Shown: piece after piece, positions 25,885 to 34,484 of the stretch
Layout: each line of letters opens with the position of its first letter
Position numbering within the stretch: the first letter of the stretch is position 1
DNA from: Oceanobacillus profundus
GTDB lineage: Bacteria > Bacillota > Bacilli > Bacillales > Amphibacillaceae
Length of the DNA: 64,000 bases
Reading direction: 5' to 3'
Assembly (NCBI RefSeq): GCF_003515705.1
Contig: NZ_QWEH01000008.1
Coordinates: 62,001 to 126,000 of the forward strand
The notes under the pieces: generated by a model
Seen by the model: only the letters and a program-made list of their open reading frames with translations
Told to the model about the DNA's origin: nothing
The model's database searches: none
Program-made: the position numbers and the translations under genes

Positions 25885-26469
25885 CTAAAAATAAAGCTTA
25901 TCTATAATCGATAAATAATCAATACGCTTTTGAAAATGGAATGGAATTAAAAAGCTTTCCTGCTGAATCTTTTCATAAGAAATAGATTTTTTCCCATTAT
26001 TTAATTTGTCGTTCCAAAACTGGAAAAGTTTCTTTGCCTCTAAAAAATATGTTTCATCATAGGTTGCAAACCGAATAATAATAAAGCAAATCCCGCCTTG
26101 ATTAACAATTGCTTTCATATGTTCTATCTGGTGATCATGTATGTTCGCTAACGGAAAAAGCGTTTTGTTTTTTGTTTCCTTTGCTTCAAAGTCAATATAT
26201 TTACCTTGATAAATACCATTATAATCTGTAGTAGAAGCTTGCTTAAAATATGCTTCTGTAATAACAGCTGCACTTCTTTTTGGATAATTGACATTTACAA
26301 TTTGGACAGGTGTCGGTTTTTTGTGAATGACTGCTTTACCTGTATCAAGATAAAATTGATTCGTAATATTAATATCCTCTTCTAAGGACATTCCTCGGTT
26401 GCTAAATGTATTTTTATCTTGCTTTATCCTAACTGGCATCAGTTTTTTTTGCCCATTTGGATAGTTCAA
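25885..26469 (-). CDS. recU: Holliday junction resolvase RecU
   Basis: Dimeric nuclease that resolves Holliday junctions and helps RecA and chromosome segregation; 194 residues, close to the usual 200. [32 protein letters not shown] and the metal-binding segment [20 protein letters not shown] (Asp, Glu, Lys of the nuclease core) match B. subtilis RecU closely. Start is TTG at 26469, with GGGAGGG 8 bases upstream. It is co-transcribed with ponA, linking recombination and cell-wall growth genes as in other Firmicutes. Confidence 0.94.
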   Translation of the reverse strand: MNYPNGQKKLMPVRIKQDKNTFSNRGMSLEEDINITNQFYLDTGKAVIHKKPTPVQIVNVNYPKRSAAVITEAYFKQASTTDYNGIYQGKYIDFEAKETKNKTLFPLANIHDHQIEHMKAIVNQGGICFIIIRFATYDETYFLEAKKLFQFWNDKLNNGKKSISYEKIQQESFLIPFHFQKRIDYLSIIDKLYF

Positions 26470-26797
26470 AAGATATTCCCTCCCAACATATGAAAGTATA
26501 ATATCAGAAAAAGAGGTAAATGATAACTTTAAACCACAAAGAATAGCTTATTTTATTTGTATCGCATGCAAATAAAATATGTAGCTAGTACTTTATTATA
26601 TCATGATATAACAATTTAAAACCGACCACATTATTGACAATTTAACGATTGTTTCGTCAGACACCTTCCATTCTTTATTGTACATAATTTCACAATTGAT
26701 TCAAGTTTATAACAGTGATAAGAAGAAATATTAATGTAACGATAGGGATTTTTGTATGGGTAGAATAACAATTTAATTTCTCCAATAGTAATGTAAG
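26470..26797. other. AT-rich intergenic region upstream of recU
   Basis: No convincing gene. A 66-codon minus-strand frame overlaps the sspM terminator and has no ribosome binding site. The region should hold the recU-ponA promoter (TATTAT-like sequence near 26500 on the minus strand), but no good -35 box is seen. Confidence 0.4.
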
Positions 26798-26846
26798 TAT
26801 GTAAAAGGATTTGTGTTGATAAACCACACAAATCCTTTTACATACA
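26798..26846 (-). terminator. terminator downstream of sspM
   Basis: A perfect 20-bp stem with arms 26798-26817 and 26827-26846 (beginning GTATGTAAAAGG) and a nine-base loop, 14 bases after the sspM stop. One of the strongest hairpins in the window. Confidence 0.85.
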
Positions 26847-26859
26847 ATAATTATTTTAT

Positions 26860-26964
26860 TTAAGTAGATGGGCGGTTTGGTCCATTCAGTTTCTTATCAC
26901 CAGTTTTTAATGATTTTTCTTCACGACCAGCTGCATTTTTGCGTGCGTTCTTCGATTGTTTCAA
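26860..26964 (-). CDS. sspM: small acid-soluble spore protein SspM
   Basis: A 34-residue minor SASP, exactly the length of B. subtilis SspM. The sequence starts MKQSKNARKNAAGREEKS and ends KKLNGPNRPST; the B. subtilis protein ends KKLGGPNRPST. Start is TTG at 26964, with GGAGGTG 6 bases upstream. An overlapping ATG frame at 26968 runs only a few codons in another frame. Such proteins are made in the forespore under sigma-G and bind DNA or accumulate in the spore core. The place beside recU-ponA and yppE matches B. subtilis. It shows the organism is a spore former. Confidence 0.9.
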   Translation of the reverse strand: MKQSKNARKNAAGREEKSLKTGDKKLNGPNRPST

Positions 26965-27124
26965 CCATAACACCTCCTTTGGTTCTAGTCTGTCTCATTT
27001 TAGTGAAAAAATAACCCTTTACACTAGTTTTGTAATATTGCTTCTAGTTTTGTCGAAGGAGAAGGGGAGTAACCTCTCGTTGGAGAATTGTAGCATTATC
27101 AAATAAAAAATTAAGGGTGATATT

Positions 27125-27322
27125 ATGTCCTATCCTTTAAAAGAACAAACTGGTATTAGCAAGAGTAAGGCACATCATACACTACAACAAATGGAGAATC
27201 AGTTAAGACTTATTGATCAAAAACTAAAAGTGCATGTGGACCGCGAAGTGTGGATGCACTTTCAAAATGAGATTCATCAAATTGACTTTACCAAATCGTC
27301 AATTGAGAAAATGAGGGCCTGA
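27125..27322 (+). CDS. hypothetical 65-residue protein
   Basis: Small soluble, probably helical and coiled-coil protein (HTLQQMENQLRLIDQKLKVH), with a TAAGGGTGAT ribosome binding site before ATG 27125. Family not recognised; its neighbourhood is that of the small yppD-yppF genes of B. subtilis. It is followed by a gap of 80 bases and then yppE. No membrane segments or catalytic motifs. Confidence 0.65.
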   Translation: MSYPLKEQTGISKSKAHHTLQQMENQLRLIDQKLKVHVDREVWMHFQNEIHQIDFTKSSIEKMRA

Positions 27323-27403
27323 AAGAAATAGATGCCTTCTTGACATAAAAATGGTAAAGTAGGGTATAAACAGTTATAAACAAATTAAAGGCGGAAATAC
27401 AGC

Positions 27404-27754
27404 ATGGAATTAAAAAAACAAACAGAAAGTCTGAAAAATCATCTCAACCAGTTAAAGGAAAGATTTGAGCATAATGAGGCACCTGCAGACAGCCGCGATA
27501 AGGCATTTTTTTTGAAAGTAAAAGAAGAAACTTTGCCAGTGTATACATTGTTGGAAGAATGGGAAGCATCTGCATTAAAAGTTGTTAAAAATAGAGAAGC
27601 AAAAGTGCATCCCCACCAAATAACGTCAACAAAAGAAAATATGGAACTTCTCTTAATGCACAGTTATTATATTGATGCACGTAGAAAACGATATATGGAA
27701 CTATATACTTCCATTTTGTATGTGTTTGATTTACTGTTAGATGATATACCGTAA
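27404..27754 (+). CDS. yppE: DUF1798 family protein YppE
   Basis: 116-residue all-helical cytosolic protein. EWEASALKVVKNREAKVHPHQI followed by LLMHSYYIDARRKRYMELY is the recognisable DUF1798 pattern, and location near recU, sspM and gpsB agrees with B. subtilis yppE. Function unknown; the solved homologue is a four-helix bundle. AAAGGCGG lies upstream of the ATG. Confidence 0.8.
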   Translation: MELKKQTESLKNHLNQLKERFEHNEAPADSRDKAFFLKVKEETLPVYTLLEEWEASALKVVKNREAKVHPHQITSTKENMELLLMHSYYIDARRKRYMELYTSILYVFDLLLDDIP

Positions 27755-27799
27755 TATATATTTCCTGGAAGTAACTTTAATAACTTGTAATAAAGCTAA

Positions 27800-28213
<414 letters not shown>

Positions 28214-28262
28214 AGAATATTATACCTACTAAAGGTAGTCATTTTTCCTTATTTACGAAAAA

Positions 28263-28293
28263 TAAAGGAGACTGATATTCAGTTTCCTTTTTT
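28263..28293 (+). terminator. rho-independent terminator after cdd
   Basis: AAAGGAGACTGA and TCAGTTTCCTTTTTT form a stem with a TAT loop and a T run. Confidence 0.88.
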
Positions 28294-28294
28294 A

Positions 28295-28303
28295 TGGTAT
28301 AAT
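28295..28303 (+). promoter_or_regulatory. extended -10 promoter of gpsB
   Basis: TGGTATAAT is a perfect TGnTATAAT extended -10 element, about 105 bases before the gpsB start and directly after the cdd terminator. No clear -35 box. Confidence 0.6.
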
Positions 28304-28408
28304 AAAAATATAATTTCGGTAATAAAGCTTCTTTTGATTCATACATTTATAATTGAACCTAATTAATTCTATTAAAAATAGTATAGATGAAGATCATGAG
28401 GTGATGAG

Positions 28409-28717
28409 ATGAGTATAAATCGAGTTCAACTTAGTGGAAAAGATATTTTGGAAAAGGATTTTAAAACAGCAATGCGTGGATATAATCAAGAAGAAGTTGA
28501 TGAGTTTTTAGATATTATCATACAAGATTATGATTTGTTTAAGCAAGAAGTCGACCGATTACAAGCCGAAAATGAAAAACTCAGAAAAAATTCTACTGAC
28601 CAAACAAGATCAAGAGCACCACAAGCTACTAGTCAAGTTAATTATGACGTATTGAAACGTCTATCTAATTTGGAAAAAGCAGTTTTTGGTAAAAAATTCG
28701 TTGAATCAGGTGAATAG
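28409..28717 (+). CDS. gpsB: cell division/elongation regulator GpsB
   Basis: 102-residue DivIVA-like protein that couples septal and lateral wall synthesis and guides PBP1 (PonA, also in this window). The N-terminal lipid/PBP-binding domain (KDFKTAMRGYNQEEVDEFLD) is followed by a coiled coil (DLFKQEVDRLQAENEKL), a linker rich in polar residues and the short C-terminal trimerisation helix (NYDVLKRLSNLEKAVFGK). Position before rnpB and ypsC is the conserved one. GAGGTGATG precedes the ATG. Confidence 0.95.
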   Translation: MSINRVQLSGKDILEKDFKTAMRGYNQEEVDEFLDIIIQDYDLFKQEVDRLQAENEKLRKNSTDQTRSRAPQATSQVNYDVLKRLSNLEKAVFGKKFVESGE

Positions 28718-28752
28718 TTTTTATCGAGGTTTAAAGCAGTTTTATGCAGTTG

Positions 28753-28781
28753 TTGAAAAATGTTCACAGGTATGATATGCT
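28753..28781 (+). promoter_or_regulatory. sigma-A promoter of rnpB
   Basis: TTGAAA (28753-28758), 17-base spacer, TATGCT (28776-28781), about 8 bases before the predicted 5' end of the RNA. Confidence 0.75.
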
Positions 28782-28787
28782 TATACG

Positions 28788-29190
28788 TACGGTAATTAAA
28801 TGCTCATGTAATCGCTGCATATAAATGCAGAGGAAAGTCCATGCTCACACAGACTGAGATGTCAGTAGTGTTCGTGCTTGATGAATTCATAAGTCAAGGT
28901 AGCTTTTATGCTAACGGCAGAAAACATTCCTAAGTCAAAAATGATATGGAATTATTCTTTAAAGTGCCACAGTGACGTAGCTGGAGTGGAAACACTCTGG
29001 GTGGAACGAGGTAAACCCCACGAGTGAGCAACCCAAATAATGGTAGGGGCATCCTTTAGTAGGGAATTCAACCGAAACAGGGACAAGTTTTAACTTGTAG
29101 ATAGATGATTACAACCGGAGTACGAGGTTGACCACCGTTTGCAGTACTATGGTACAGAACATGGCTTATCGAGCATTTAATGGTCTGATT
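28788..29190 (+). ncRNA. rnpB: RNase P RNA, Bacillus (B) type
   Basis: Catalytic RNA of RNase P. Sequence blocks of the B-type RNA are read directly: GTAATCGCTGC, GAGGAAAGTCCATGCTC, AAAGTGCCACAGTGACG, GTGGAACG.GGTAAACCCC, ACCCAAAT..TGGTAGGGG, GAATTCAACC, GTAGATAGATGATTAC, GAGTACGAGGT and CCGTTTGCAGTAC, then AACATGGCTTA. The P1 helix pairs TAAATGCTC at the 5' end with GAGCATTTA at the 3' end, which sets the limits to within a few bases. It lies between gpsB and ypsC as in B. subtilis and has its own promoter and terminator. Confidence 0.96.
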
Positions 29191-29198
29191 ACGAATAG

Positions 29199-29240
29199 AA
29201 ACCTTTCTTTGCCGGTATCGGTATAGGAAAGGTTTTTTTA
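29199..29240 (+). terminator. rho-independent terminator of rnpB
   Basis: AAACCTTTC pairs with GAAAGGTTT, followed by T residues, starting 9 bases after the RNA 3' end. Confidence 0.85.
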
Positions 29241-29261
29241 TTTTTAAGTTCTAGAAGTTGT

Positions 29262-29436
29262 TTGAAAAAGCCTGGAAAAAATGACACATCGAGAACAGAG
29301 GACTTTCGACTAAGTATCGACACGTGCTAGTGTCGGCGCTGCAACAAAGCTTTTCGATAGGGCGAGTAATCGTAGTCCTAGAACGTTGTGTTCTTAGCCA
29401 CCTTGGACCTTTTTATCCTCCTTTTTGAATGCACAC
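29262..29436. repeat. dispersed repeat family 2, copy A
   Basis: Starts GTTGTTTGAAAAAG and ends CCTTTTTGAATG, forming weak inverted termini. The inner block ACATCGAGAACAGAGGAC and TTCGACTAA...CGACACGT recurs at 44946-45100, as does the CCTTTTTATC end. A CGACAC-GTGCTA-GTGTCG hairpin is inside. No coding content. Confidence 0.8.
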
Positions 29437-29481
29437 TAATATGGTAAACTAGGACTAACTTAAATTGAAGGGAATAGTTGG

Positions 29482-30609
29482 ATGCAAAAAGTAACATTAA
29501 TCGCAACTGCAGCAATGGGTTTAGAATCAATAGTTGCACATGAAGTAAAACAATTAGGATACGAAGTAACTGTAGACAACGGCAAAGTTATATTTGAAGC
29601 ACCACTTTCAGCTATACCGCGCTGTAATTTATGGTTGCGCAGTGCTGACCGAATTAAATTAATTGTTGGTCAATTTAAGGCTACAACATTTGATGAGCTC
29701 TTTGAAGCAACGAAAGCATTACCGTGGGAATATTATATCGCAGAGGATGGCCAATTCCCGGTCTCAGGTAAATCTGTGAAATCAACGCTATTTAGTGTGT
29801 CTGACTGTCAAGCTATTGTAAAAAAGGCCATTGCAGAAAGATTAAAACTAAAATATGGCCTGGCTACTAAAATGCCAGAAACAGGAGCTTTCTATAAAAC
29901 AGAAGTTGCGATATTAAAGGATACTGTAACATTAACAATCGATACATCAGGTACAGGCCTTCATAAACGAGGATACCGCGTTGGACAAGGTGAAGCGCCG
30001 CTAAAAGAAACATTAGCAGCTGCACTGATTATGCTAACGAACTGGAAACCCGAATATCCGTTGATTGATCCATTCTGCGGTTCCGGAACAATTGCAATTG
30101 AGGCGGCCCTAATTGGACAAAATATTGCACCTGGCTTCAATCGGGAGTTTGCTTCAGAGGATTGGACGCTTGTAAGAAGAAAGCTGTGGGATGATGCTTT
30201 TGAAGAAGCAGAAGACAAGGCAAACTATGACCAAAAGCTAATGATTACAGGCTCAGACATAGACCATAAAATGATCCAAATTGCTAATGACAATGCAATC
30301 GAAGCAGGGCTAGGAGATCTGATAACCTGGAAGCAGATGCAAGTAAGTGATTTAACTTTACGCCAGGAGAATGGATATATTATTAGCAACCCACCATATG
30401 GTCAGCGTATTGGGGACCAGGACATTGTTGCAGAGATGTATCGAGATTTAGGAAATATAATGAAAAACCATCCGTCCTGGAGCGTTTATATCATTACTGC
30501 CTTTGAAGCATTTGAAAAACATTATGGTGCACAGGCAACAAAGAAAAGAAAACTATTCAACGGATTTATCCAAACGAATTATTATCAATATTTTGGTGGA
30601 AAATTATGA
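29482..30609 (+). CDS. ypsC: THUMP-domain rRNA guanine-N2-methyltransferase (YpsC/RlmL-like)
   Basis: 375 residues. An N-terminal ferredoxin-like/THUMP region (about 1-160) is followed by a Rossmann methyltransferase domain with DPFCGSGTIAIEAAL (SAM binding) and the catalytic IISNPPYGQRIG (NPPY), typical of N2-guanine methylation of 23S rRNA. B. subtilis YpsC sits at the same place after rnpB. The exact target base is not known from sequence. ATG 29482 follows GAAGGGAAT. Confidence 0.9.
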   Translation: MQKVTLIATAAMGLESIVAHEVKQLGYEVTVDNGKVIFEAPLSAIPRCNLWLRSADRIKLIVGQFKATTFDELFEATKALPWEYYIAEDGQFPVSGKSVKSTLFSVSDCQAIVKKAIAERLKLKYGLATKMPETGAFYKTEVAILKDTVTLTIDTSGTGLHKRGYRVGQGEAPLKETLAAALIMLTNWKPEYPLIDPFCGSGTIAIEAALIGQNIAPGFNREFASEDWTLVRRKLWDDAFEEAEDKANYDQKLMITGSDIDHKMIQIANDNAIEAGLGDLITWKQMQVSDLTLRQENGYIISNPPYGQRIGDQDIVAEMYRDLGNIMKNHPSWSVYIITAFEAFEKHYGAQATKKRKLFNGFIQTNYYQYFGGKL

Positions 30610-30611
30610 GT

Positions 30612-30660
30612 AAATAAAATGGAAGAAGCAGCTGTTATCGCTGTTTCTTCCATTTTATTT
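30612..30660. terminator. bidirectional terminator between ypsC and cbaA
   Basis: AAATAAAATGGAAGAA pairs with TTCTTCCATTTTATTT around an inner CAGC/GCTG stem; functional in both directions for the two convergent genes. Confidence 0.9.
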
Positions 30661-32351
30661 TAGGAATTACCAATTGGCCAGTCGAACGGTACTGATCCGG
30701 GTGGTGAATTCTGTATAATATCTACAAACGGAATGGTGTATGCAAAAAGTATTAAAGCTATCGTGATGGCAATCCATAGCTTCCAGTTTTCCATCCACTT
30801 TGGTGTCGGCTCAGCATTTTCTTCTTCCTCTGCAACTGGGAATTCTTCCACTCCTTTTGGTGAGAAAAAGGTCAGCTTGATGAAAATATATACCATGAGA
30901 ATAATCCCGACAAAAAGAATGGTGCCTCCAATCGCTTGTGCCATTTGATAAGCACCCCACGAGACAGCTTGTTCAGTTCCGCCATAATCCGAATATGCAG
31001 AACGTCTCGGTCCACCTAGCAGACCTTGGATATGCATGGCTCCGGACATGATTAGCATACCGACTCCCCAGACAATCGTTTGAAAAATACCTAAACGATT
31101 AACGGATTTTGTAAGCTTCCTACCTGTTAAATGCGGGATAAGCCAATACGTAATGCCGAAAAACGTTAAAATAACTGTGGTGGCAACAGTAAGATGAAAG
31201 TGCCCCGTAACCCAAATCGTATTATGGACAAGCGTGTTCACTTGATGAGAAGCATTTATTATTCCACCTGCGCCCCCAGGAATAAAAGCTAGCATACCAA
31301 CAAATGGAGCAAAGAAGCGAACATCTTTCCACGGTAGATGCTTAAACCAACCAAACAAACCTCCATATCCTTTACGTCGGCCTGTAATTTCAAAAGTAGC
31401 AAATAAAGAAAATGCTGTCATTAAACTAGGAATGATAACCATAAATGTTAAAACTACCTGGATAAATTTCCATGTAGGGTCAATCCCTGGTTCTGTTAGC
31501 TGATGGTGAAATCCAACAGGTATGGAAAAAAACAGAAATAGCACAAATGATAATCTGGCTAAAGAATCACTAAACAGTTTTCCGCCAATAATCTTGGGGA
31601 TAATCGCATACCACGCCATGTAAGCAGGCAATAGCCAAAAATATACTAATGGATGACCGAAATACCAGAATAATGTTCGACTAACGAGAACATTAATTGT
31701 TTCCGCATAACCAAGAGACCATGGAATAAATTGTACTAGTACCGCTGCAGCAACACCCAATGAAGCAATAAACCACATAATCATATTAATCGTTACCATA
31801 AATGCTAGTAAGGGAGATTTTTCTCCAGGATGACCTTTCTTCCATAAGTAGAGCTGGCGCCAATTTACAAAGGCAGCAACCCAAGTACCAACGATGACTA
31901 AAGCTAAACCGATATAAAAGGCTGGATGGGCTTTTAATGGTGCATAAAACGTATAGAGTACACTCGCTTTGCCTAATAAAATAGTTACGGCTGTAACCAG
32001 TGTTCCAATCGTCATAATCCAAAAGGCAAGCCATGATACCTTACGTTGTTTAACTGACATTCCAACCGTTTTACTCATTAACGTAAACTGAAAGCCGATA
32101 ATAAAAAATGTTGTTAGTACAAGTGCTAGGATAACGCCATGTACTGTTAAAATTTGATAGTAACCAATACCAAATGGAAGTGTGAAACTTCCCGACCGAA
32201 CTAGTACTTGCAACAAACCCATTAAACCACCAATAAATAAAGATATAAAAGCTACATACATAAAAGACATATAAAGTTTTGCTTCTTGTTTTGGAATTGC
32301 AAGCAATTGTCTAGGATCTTCATTAGGTAATACGACATTTCGAAGCGCCAT
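30660..32351 (-). CDS. cbaA: ba3-type cytochrome c oxidase subunit I
   Basis: 563-residue heme-copper oxidase subunit I, B family (ba3-like), about 13 transmembrane helices. Heme and CuB ligands are visible: TVHGVILALVL (low-spin heme His), WYFGHPLVYFWLLPAYMAWY (HPxVY with CuB His and the cross-linked Tyr), HHQLTEPG and VTGHFHLTVATTV (HFH). It reduces oxygen with cytochrome c electrons and would receive them from the qcrABC complex in this window. It overlaps the subunit II stop by one base. Gene order 2A-II-I, transcribed leftwards. Confidence 0.93.
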   Translation of the reverse strand: MALRNVVLPNEDPRQLLAIPKQEAKLYMSFMYVAFISLFIGGLMGLLQVLVRSGSFTLPFGIGYYQILTVHGVILALVLTTFFIIGFQFTLMSKTVGMSVKQRKVSWLAFWIMTIGTLVTAVTILLGKASVLYTFYAPLKAHPAFYIGLALVIVGTWVAAFVNWRQLYLWKKGHPGEKSPLLAFMVTINMIMWFIASLGVAAAVLVQFIPWSLGYAETINVLVSRTLFWYFGHPLVYFWLLPAYMAWYAIIPKIIGGKLFSDSLARLSFVLFLFFSIPVGFHHQLTEPGIDPTWKFIQVVLTFMVIIPSLMTAFSLFATFEITGRRKGYGGLFGWFKHLPWKDVRFFAPFVGMLAFIPGGAGGIINASHQVNTLVHNTIWVTGHFHLTVATTVILTFFGITYWLIPHLTGRKLTKSVNRLGIFQTIVWGVGMLIMSGAMHIQGLLGGPRRSAYSDYGGTEQAVSWGAYQMAQAIGGTILFVGIILMVYIFIKLTFFSPKGVEEFPVAEEEENAEPTPKWMENWKLWIAITIALILFAYTIPFVDIIQNSPPGSVPFDWPIGNS

Positions 32352-32854
32352 TATTGATACACCTCCACGGTTGTATACATCATATGGTGACCAATACCAC
32401 AGTACTCATTACAGAGTAAGGTAAATTCACCTGCTTGATTCATTTCAACCTCCATACTACTGATATAACCAGGTTCAACCATCATATTTACATTTGTCCC
32501 AGCAATATTAAAACCATGAATTACATCCTTTGTTACAACTTGAAATAGTACAGTTGCACCTTTAGGGATTTCAATATGATTTATTGCATTGCCATCTGCA
32601 TCAACACCAAAGTCATAATGGAATGCACTTGCAACGACATTGACAATATAACGGTCTTCATCCACTTTTGTCAGCCCTAAATTTTCAGGCTTAAAAGCCT
32701 CATGGGCCTCTACATTTTGAGGGTCAATTGTCACACCATGGCTTTGAGGGTGAGTACCAAGATAAAAAGCTCCGTAACCAAGAATAACCAAAAATAGTAC
32801 TAATGCTCCGATACCAAATGTAAGCCATATTTTTTCAAACTTATGAAAATGCAT
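32351..32854 (-). CDS. cbaB: ba3-type cytochrome c oxidase subunit II
   Basis: 167 residues: one N-terminal transmembrane helix (about 11-33) and an extracellular cupredoxin domain binding the CuA center. Ligands are seen in FHYDFG (His) and LLCNEYCGIGHHMM (C-x3-C-x3-H-x2-M). It accepts electrons from cytochrome c. AAGGAGTGAG precedes the ATG; its stop overlaps the subunit I start. Preceded by the tiny subunit 2A gene. Confidence 0.93.
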   Translation of the reverse strand: MHFHKFEKIWLTFGIGALVLFLVILGYGAFYLGTHPQSHGVTIDPQNVEAHEAFKPENLGLTKVDEDRYIVNVVASAFHYDFGVDADGNAINHIEIPKGATVLFQVVTKDVIHGFNIAGTNVNMMVEPGYISSMEVEMNQAGEFTLLCNEYCGIGHHMMYTTVEVYQ

Positions 32855-32883
32855 CTTTTCTCACTCCTTTTTAATCACCTTTC

Positions 32884-33021
32884 TTATCTTGAAAGGAAAA
32901 TTGCAAAAACAACAGTCCAACTAATGACAATAAATAAACCTAAGGCTCCCACCGATAATAATGTACCTTTTAAATTTGGCTCTTTCTCATGATTCGTGTA
33001 AGTTTTCCCATTCTGTTTCAC
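32884..33021 (-). CDS. cytochrome c oxidase subunit 2A (CoxIIa-like)
   Basis: 45-residue single-helix subunit of ba3-type oxidases, which supplies the helix missing from subunit II. The sequence EPNLKGTLLSVGALGLFIVI followed by SWTVVFAIF and a C-terminal SR is the family hallmark. Start is GTG 33021 with GGGAGGA 9 bases upstream; the ATG at 33026 in another frame stops after two codons. The gap to cbaB is 29 bases, so it leads the 2A-II-I operon. Too short for most gene callers. Confidence 0.88.
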   Translation of the reverse strand: MKQNGKTYTNHEKEPNLKGTLLSVGALGLFIVISWTVVFAIFLSR

Positions 33022-33040
33022 TGCATATCATCCTCCCATC

Positions 33041-33434
33041 ATGTTATCGGTTACTTATATTTTCATCATACACAAAGTGGAAACATAAATTAGTGAAATA
33101 ATTAACGTTTCACAATTTGTTCAATTACGCTAGTAACTATATATCTTAGGACTTTACTAACTTTTAAGTATAAAAAGTATGTGAAATAAGTATGAATAAA
33201 TACCTATTTATCTTGACAATAAACGGGACTACTGTATGGTTTTTTAGATTAGAAGAAATGCGAAGAAGTAAACTATCCGCCCGTTCGCTCTATAAGGGCA
33301 ATTTAATAATAAAGACTAAAGCGACCACTCCAAGTGATCGCCAACCGCTAAATTTAAGTGCAATTATAAAGTTGGACATAGTAGAAATATGTGCTAACCT
33401 ATGGTTGCACGTCCTAAAGTTAGGAGGAATGGTA
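33041..33434. other. intergenic region between the oxidase operon and the SRPBCC gene
   Basis: An open frame continues upstream from the SRPBCC gene to 33192, but it has no ribosome binding site and does not look like that family. Promoters for both divergent units must lie here; no strong hexamer pair was identified. Confidence 0.4.
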
Positions 33435-33866
33435 ATGAATAATGATCGTATTGAAGGAGAGATCTTTATTAATGCATCTGTTCAAACGGTATGGGAGTTG
33501 ATAAGCCAACCAGCATGGTGGGTGGGTGATGCACCAGGACCAGACAGGGTACAAGTAGACGGGGCACGTATTGTAGCGGATACGAAGTATGGTAAATTCA
33601 CGGTATTAATTGAACAAGAAGATTCACCTAACTACCTTTCATGTCGGTGGGCAAGTTCATTTCCCGGTGAGGAGCCAGGAGAAGATAACTCTACACTCGT
33701 TGAGTTTATGCTGAAAGAAAAGGATGGGGGTACTTGGCTTAGTGTAGTAGAAAGTGGATTTTCCAGCCTTGCCGTTTCTGAGGAAGAAAAACATAAATTT
33801 TTTAAAGAAAATGTCAAGGGATGGATTTATCAATTGGAAACGGTGCGAAAACTTGCTGAGCAGTAA
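33435..33866 (+). CDS. SRPBCC/AHSA1-domain protein
   Basis: 143-residue START-like/AHSA1 domain protein: INASVQTVWELISQPAWWVG at the start, central beta-strand region, and the C-terminal helix FFKENVKGWIYQLETVRKL typical of the fold. Binds an unknown hydrophobic ligand. Chosen start ATG 33435 has AGGAGG 7 bases before it; ATG 33429 is too close. It is coupled to the ArsR gene one base after its stop, a common AHSA1-ArsR pairing. Confidence 0.82.
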   Translation: MNNDRIEGEIFINASVQTVWELISQPAWWVGDAPGPDRVQVDGARIVADTKYGKFTVLIEQEDSPNYLSCRWASSFPGEEPGEDNSTLVEFMLKEKDGGTWLSVVESGFSSLAVSEEEKHKFFKENVKGWIYQLETVRKLAEQ

Positions 33867-33867
33867 T

Positions 33868-34215
33868 ATGCCGTCTGCAGACAATAAAAATTTTGAAAAG
33901 GTTCTAATTGCGTTAGCAGACCCAACTCGTCGTGAGCTGCTTGACCACATTGCAATTATAGGACAAGTAACAGCAACAACATTGGCGACTAAGGTAACTG
34001 TATCTCGTCAAGCAGTTGTTAAACACCTTACAGTTATGGATAATGCTGGATTAGTTACCTTCAAACGTGTTGGGCGGGAAGTTCGATACAAAGTGTGTCC
34101 AGAACAACTATCGAGTGCAGCAGAGTGGATGGGAAATATAGCAACGGATTGGGATAGAAAATTAGAATGGATTAAACGTGTAGCAGAAACAAACAATAAT
34201 TCCGACCTGACATAA
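33868..34215 (+). CDS. ArsR-family transcriptional regulator
   Basis: 115 residues, winged helix-turn-helix: ALADPTRRELLDHIA, then recognition helix SRQAVVKHLTVMDNAGLV and the wing FKRVGREVRYKV. No metal-binding ELCVCD-type motif, so it is probably a ligand- or partner-linked regulator paired with the AHSA1-domain protein before it. ATG 33868 comes one base after the upstream stop, indicating translational coupling; the frame extends further upstream only as overlap with the SRPBCC gene. Confidence 0.85.
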   Translation: MPSADNKNFEKVLIALADPTRRELLDHIAIIGQVTATTLATKVTVSRQAVVKHLTVMDNAGLVTFKRVGREVRYKVCPEQLSSAAEWMGNIATDWDRKLEWIKRVAETNNNSDLT

Positions 34216-34337
34216 CCCATATAATCTTCGATACAACAATGGATAAACCTGAAAAATACAGCAGTGGACGACCTACCTGATGCAAGATTATGTAACTCTT
34301 GTGATTACCCCCTCAAAAATAGTTCAGATGTAACTAT

Positions 34338-34483
34338 AAAACATAAAGTACATTCTAAGAGGAAAGAGGTATATACCTCAAAAAAAAGCTTGGATCGAAA
34401 TGTTTGAAGCAATGAAAGATGTAGAAGTGTTAGTTAAAGAGACTTATGAGGATTTGATTTTAAATGATGAAAGGAGAAATTAA
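34338..34483 (+). pseudogene. C-terminal gene remnant before second SRPBCC gene
   Basis: The frame ending at TAA 34481-34483 reads KAWIEMFEAMKDVEVLVKET and then YEDLILNDERRN, protein-like sequence that opens after a stop near 34337 and has no proper start. It looks like the end of a larger protein whose front is lost. Family not recognised. A perfect 14-bp palindrome GAGGTATATACCTC (34366-34379) lies inside it. The ribosome binding site of the next gene is in its last codons. Confidence 0.45.
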
Positions 34484-34484
34484 A

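Noticed and set aside
26631..26831. 66-codon minus-strand frame between recU and sspM
   Set aside because: Runs through the sspM terminator stem and lacks a ribosome binding site.
33192..33434. Longer N-terminus for the SRPBCC protein
   Set aside because: The extra 81 residues have no ribosome binding site and no SRPBCC similarity, while ATG 33435 has AGGAGG at 7 bases.
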